Shown piece after piece: positions 62,501 to 64,000 of a stretch of DNA of 64,000 nt (positions are counted from its first letter, which is position 1; each line of letters begins with the position of its first letter). The stretch covers positions 112,798-176,797 of the forward strand of contig NZ_JAEHOK010000007.1 in assembly GCF_016236915.1 (NCBI RefSeq), in the 5' to 3' direction. This stretch comes from Salegentibacter maritimus (GTDB lineage: Bacteria; Bacteroidota; Bacteroidia; Flavobacteriales; Flavobacteriaceae). The translations under genes and the position numbers were made by a program. The notes below the pieces were generated by a model. It saw only the letters and a program-made list of their open reading frames with translations. It searched no databases and was not told where the DNA came from.

Positions 62501-64000
62501 TGAATGTGAGGTGCTGGAAAGCGATATCGCTACACCCCCAGCTACTGATAATTGCAGCGGAACAGTAACGATAACGAACGATGTCACTTTCCCAATCACT
62601 TCACCAGGAACTACGGTGATCACGTGGACTTACGAAGATGAAAACGGCAATACTTCAACCCAGACACAAAATGTAATTATTAAAGATGTAACCGCCCCGG
62701 TAGCCGATCAAACGATTTTAGCAGATATCACAGCAGAGTGTGAAGTATTAGCTACCGATGTAACCGAGCCATCTGCTACCGACAATTGCGGTGGAACAGT
62801 AAGGGCTACCAACGATGCTACCTTCCCAATCACCACGCAAGGAACTACAGTAATCACGTGGACTTATGAAGATGAAAACGGCAATACTTCAACCCAGACA
62901 CAAAATGTGATTATTGAAGATGTAACCGCCCCGGTAGCCGATCAGACAATTTTGGCAGATATCACAGCAGAATGTGAAGTTCTGGCCGGTGATGTGCCTA
63001 CACCAGGCACTACCGACAATTGCGGTGGAACAGTAAGGGTTACCAACGATGCTACCTTCCCAATCAGCACGCAAGGAACTACGGTAATCACGTGGACTTA
63101 CGAAGATGAAAACGGCAATACTTCAACGCAAACACAAAATGTGATTATTGAAGATGTAACCGCTCCGGTAGCCGATCAAACGATTTTAGCTGATATCACT
63201 GCAGAATGTGAAGTATTAGCAAGTGATGTGCCTACACCAGACGCGACCGATAATTGTGGAGGCACGGTAATGGTAACCCATGATGCCACTTTCCCGATTA
63301 CTTCATCAGGAACAACAGTAATTACCTGGACCTATGAAGATGAAAACGGGAATACTTCAACCCAGACACAAAATGTGATTATTGAAGATGTAACCGCCCC
63401 GGTAGCCGATCAAACGATTTTAGCAGATATTTCTGCTGAATGTGAGGTGCTGGCCGGTGATGTGCCTACACCAGGCGCTACCGACAATTGCGGTGGAACA
63501 GTAAGGGTTACCAACGACGCTACTTTCCCAATAAGCACGCAAGGAACTACGGTAATCACGTGGACTTACGAAGATGAAAATGGAAACATTTCAACGCAAA
63601 CACAAAATCTAATTATTAAAGATATAACCGCGCCGGTAGCCGATCAGACAATTTTGGCAGATATCACAGCAGAGTGTGAAGTATTAGCTACCGATGTAAC
63701 CGAGCCATCTGCTACCGATAATTGTGGAGGAACAGTAAGGGTTACCAACGATGCTACCTTCCCAATCAGCACGCAAGGAACTACGGTAATCATGTGGACT
63801 TTCGAAGATGAAAACGGAAACATTTCAACGCAAACACAAAATGTAATTATTAAAGATGTAACCGCCCCGGTAGCCGATCAAACGATTTTAGCTGATATCA
63901 CTTCGGAATGTGAAGTATTAGCAAGTGATGTGCCTACACCAGACGCGACCGATAATTGTGGAGGCACGGTAATGGTAACCCATGATGCCACTTTCCCGAT
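56598..64000 (+). CDS. Giant secreted beta-helix/HYR-repeat surface protein, N-terminal part
   Basis: The frame is open from ATG 56598 to the window end (at least 2467 residues). A signal peptide (RPWFFFLSIILTGGIYGQ) and a unique N-terminal domain (about 30-200) come first. Four choice-of-anchor-Q type beta-helix modules follow, at about 205-674, 685-1040, 1050-1434 and 1445-1872. Each starts like ILYVxKNVSGGNGxGxxW and ends like DLAGNxR...DxGAYExQ. Modules 1, 3 and 4 share the block IWVAEGxYYPDEG; module 2 differs. After an HYR-type domain (about 1874-1950) come 78-residue repeats. The C-terminus, where a type IX secretion signal might be, lies outside. It is probably an adhesin or cell-surface filament, by family analogy. 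Confidence 0.9.
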   Translation, partial: MECDTTLRNKRPWFFFLSIILTGGIYGQTLNFDMDDAILYDSNDAIISGENDPGEYIYQSVTSGADTYTVQVRHANYTDRTLLTDLGGGNEVFYFQAGGDTNPWVISFTKNGNPTDFTLNSIRYYAYNNDKISLVNQDNNIISAANAYGAGANGTVNITNTANATDISSFKILPETSITLNNYGFDNINVSFPSTGLTPYTPDVNNILYVDKNVSGGNGNGSNWTNAVPELADALLWAANDWDGSGAPLQIWVAEGVYYPDEGDRQTNNDRNATFQLITGVEIYGGFEGNESNSNDRNLEEHITILSGDIDGNDTTNSSGIVTDPSNISGANSYSVVTGSGTNNTARLDGFIITAGSADVDGGGAHRDKGGGMYNLNGDPTLTNIAFSGNSALNTGGGMYNYDSFPVLLNVSFSHNNAGDGGGGGMFNRYSSPTLTDVIFRGNSTSFPGGGGGMHNSYESSPVLKNTTFTGNTATSGGGMYNFVDSSPVLTNAIFTDNNASNYGGGMMNDNESDPMLTGVTFTGNNATHDGGAIYSSSQSNLTLTNVIIWQNQADGNSSTTSASIYNTNLASANISFSLIANSGGSGLDWDNAIGTDNNNNIDADPQFVNRSDPNGLDNIFGTNDDGLTLKATSPAINAGDNSAIPSGLTTDLAGNNRIFNLDVVDMGAYEYQGEKEEPISPDENKILYVKKGGAGNRSGDSWSNAIPELREALNWAVGNWSTEDGNLQVWVAEGTYLPTSETTPFRLIENLSLIGGFEGTEEDPSERDISGHPSILSGDVNESGTADAGDAHIIVLIPGITNGVTIDGFIFESGYADGGSTGDRTGAAIDNNGSNTILNTIFRDNHAVGNASNGIGGAVISFGGELSFINTLFYNNTSTSGGGAISAENGTVRFINSTLANNESPKGGAINIWAGNVIAINSIFYNNSGTNGNMNDDGGPGTGSAEHSLFFNETDGNTGDIPDGITDGGNNLFNTNPVFTNEENGNYSLLNTSSAINAGSNSPFGTGEPAEGIIIDLAGNDRIYNSGTVDMGVYEFQGEPIIVPTPDEDNILYVNKNVSSGNGSGDSWENAIPQLEDALFWASQTNGPAWATTPLQIWVAEGIYYPDEGRNSMDNDRNTAFQLITGVQIYGGFQGNEDKLSDRDWQGNETILSGNIDGDNTITGNSYHVVNGTGADNTAILDGFTITGGNADSSYPDNGGGGVFINNSSQSSSPRLSHLQIVKNEADNIGGGIYSYNSSFTLFNVEVSENTASYGGGIYLTVGHPKLLNVGIYGNSARRDGGGINNTDEITLTNVSIYSNSSGGDGGGFYNTGDTNIQNSILWGNTAGGTGNQIHTDAFYGSVPIYTNSLVQDNDLTGTGIGNLDGSAYTSEMIFANFSSGDYTLAAGSSAINAGGNQIYTDAGGDLQNDKDLAGSSRLDAVIIDLGAYELQGASIPPTPNGGALYVNKNVSGGNGSGDSWVNAIPELADALKWAHQEHQIGTPWSESNPLEIWVAKGTYHPDAGDRATNNDRNETFQLISGVRVYGGFEGVEDNLTDRDWQEHITVLSGDIDGNDASDSNGIVVDPVNISGANSYTVVTGSDADDTAILDGFTITAGSADDESVDTDAPERNGGGIYNYEGSPTLTNLIITGNITEYRGGGVFNFNSSPVLTNVNIEGNRTIVGSSSAHYGGGIANISGSFAVLINSKIVGNSAQAGGGVYNDGSPTTIINTLIVQNTAISSNGGGIFNFLSTPTELINVTISGNDAGNLGGGVFNAFASLNLKNTIVWGNTANSGNEIATQTVPVILQNSLYGNNTGDIVGNLSATLTLNDEPQFKSVDQQDYSLKANSPAINKGDNNLYPGDLNIDLDLAGNPRLFNGTIDIGAFESQNAPPTAICQDITVNLNANGEVNITAADIDKGSSDIEGDVTISIDITSFDCDDIGKNTVTLSVEDEDGSTATCEAIVTIKDNLAPVPGTPTLDDFTAECEVLESDIATPPATDNCSGTVTITNDVTFPITSPGTTVITWTYEDENGNTSTQTQNVIIKDVTAPVADQTILADITAECEVLATDVTEPSATDNCGGTVRATNDATFPITTQGTTVITWTYEDENGNTSTQTQNVIIEDVTAPVADQTILADITAECEVLAGDVPTPGTTDNCGGTVRVTNDATFPISTQGTTVITWTYEDENGNTSTQTQNVIIEDVTAPVADQTILADITAECEVLASDVPTPDATDNCGGTVMVTHDATFPITSSGTTVITWTYEDENGNTSTQTQNVIIEDVTAPVADQTILADISAECEVLAGDVPTPGATDNCGGTVRVTNDATFPISTQGTTVITWTYEDENGNISTQTQNLIIKDITAPVADQTILADITAECEVLATDVTEPSATDNCGGTVRVTNDATFPISTQGTTVIMWTFEDENGNISTQTQNVIIKDVTAPVADQTILADITSECEVLASDVPTPDATDNCGGTVMVTHDATFP
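57706..58210 (+). repeat. Pmp-like GGG-M-Y-N repeat array in beta-helix module 1
   Basis: About seven coils with the pattern GGGMYN...SxPxLTNxxFxGNxA, spaced about 24-27 residues (for example GGGMYNYDSFPVLLNVSF and GGGMMNDNESDPMLTGVTF). This resembles the GGA(I/L)/FxxN repeats of chlamydial polymorphic outer-membrane proteins and fits a right-handed parallel beta-helix. Weaker arrays recur in modules 3 and 4. Confidence 0.75.
62466..64000 (+). repeat. 234-bp tandem repeats (78-residue HYR-type units)
   Basis: Repeat units begin at 62466, 62700, 62934, 63168, 63402, 63636 and 63870: six full copies and a seventh cut by the window end, with an exact period of 234 bp. Each unit carries VADQTILADITAECEVL, a TDNCGGTV block and a WTYEDENGN block, giving one pair of conserved Cys (likely a disulfide). 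The first copy is most diverged; later ones are nearly identical at DNA level. Confidence 0.95.

Noticed and set aside
62466..64000. CRISPR-like array
   Set aside because: The 234-bp repeats are contiguous, in frame and code for protein units; there are no short repeats with unique spacers and no cas genes.

Overview
The window is chromosomal DNA from a member of the Bacteroidota, most likely a marine Flavobacteriaceae of the Gramella/Salegentibacter/Zunongwangia kind. The genus is inference from gene content and style. Supporting evidence is low GC, gliding-motility genes gldF and gldG, the DUF4159-MoxR-DUF58-BatA operon, promoters with the flavobacterial -7 element TAnnTTTG, few Shine-Dalgarno sites, and a very large secreted beta-helix/HYR surface protein. 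No rRNA, tRNA, CRISPR array, insertion sequence or prophage was seen.

Layout. 1-9.7 kb: the 3' end of serA, a MepB-family gene, an Asp/Glu racemase with a small CxxC protein, MATE and MFS transporters, a secreted protein of unknown function, and a YbbA/YbbP-type ABC exporter divergent from a TesA-like lipoprotein esterase. 10.8-13.9 kb: a TldD/PmbA peptidase pair. 14.2-22.2 kb: a six-gene membrane operon (DUF4159, MoxR, DUF58, BatA-like, DUF4175-like with a His-rich insert, and a last membrane protein). 22.2-23.2 kb: two related small membrane proteins on the other strand. 23.4-27.6 kb: dinB overlapping a short dnaE, a translesion pair. 27.9-37.4 kb: purC, phoH, a DUF62 enzyme, a monooxygenase-like protein, gldF, gldG, dnaN, a DUF4870 protein and mnmE. 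37.9-39.5 kb: a secreted S41-type peptidase. 40-47.2 kb: a TPP-riboswitch-controlled thiamine operon, thiS-thiC-thiE-like-thiD-thiE-thiG-thiH-thiF.

47.2-52.2 kb is an accessory stretch of small stress or detoxification-type proteins: a Crp/Fnr regulator, a DinB-fold protein, three VOC/PhnB proteins, SRPBCC, and a SnoaL-like protein. It also holds two decayed genes: a RibD_C/DHFR remnant and a frameshifted alpha/beta hydrolase.

52.2-64 kb looks like one surface system. A TPR sensor kinase and a LuxR-type response regulator are followed by a promoter region with three phased TACGTA palindromes, then a small unknown protein, a tail-collar (MdpB-like) protein, and a giant surface protein that runs off the window. 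That protein has at least 2467 residues: signal peptide, four choice-of-anchor-Q beta-helix modules, then HYR-type repeats with an exact 234-bp (78-residue) period.

A dispersed intergenic element of about 100 bp with two hairpins recurs at least eight times. In two cases it supplies the stop codon of the adjacent gene. The best candidates for something undescribed are the surface system with its putative operator, and this element.
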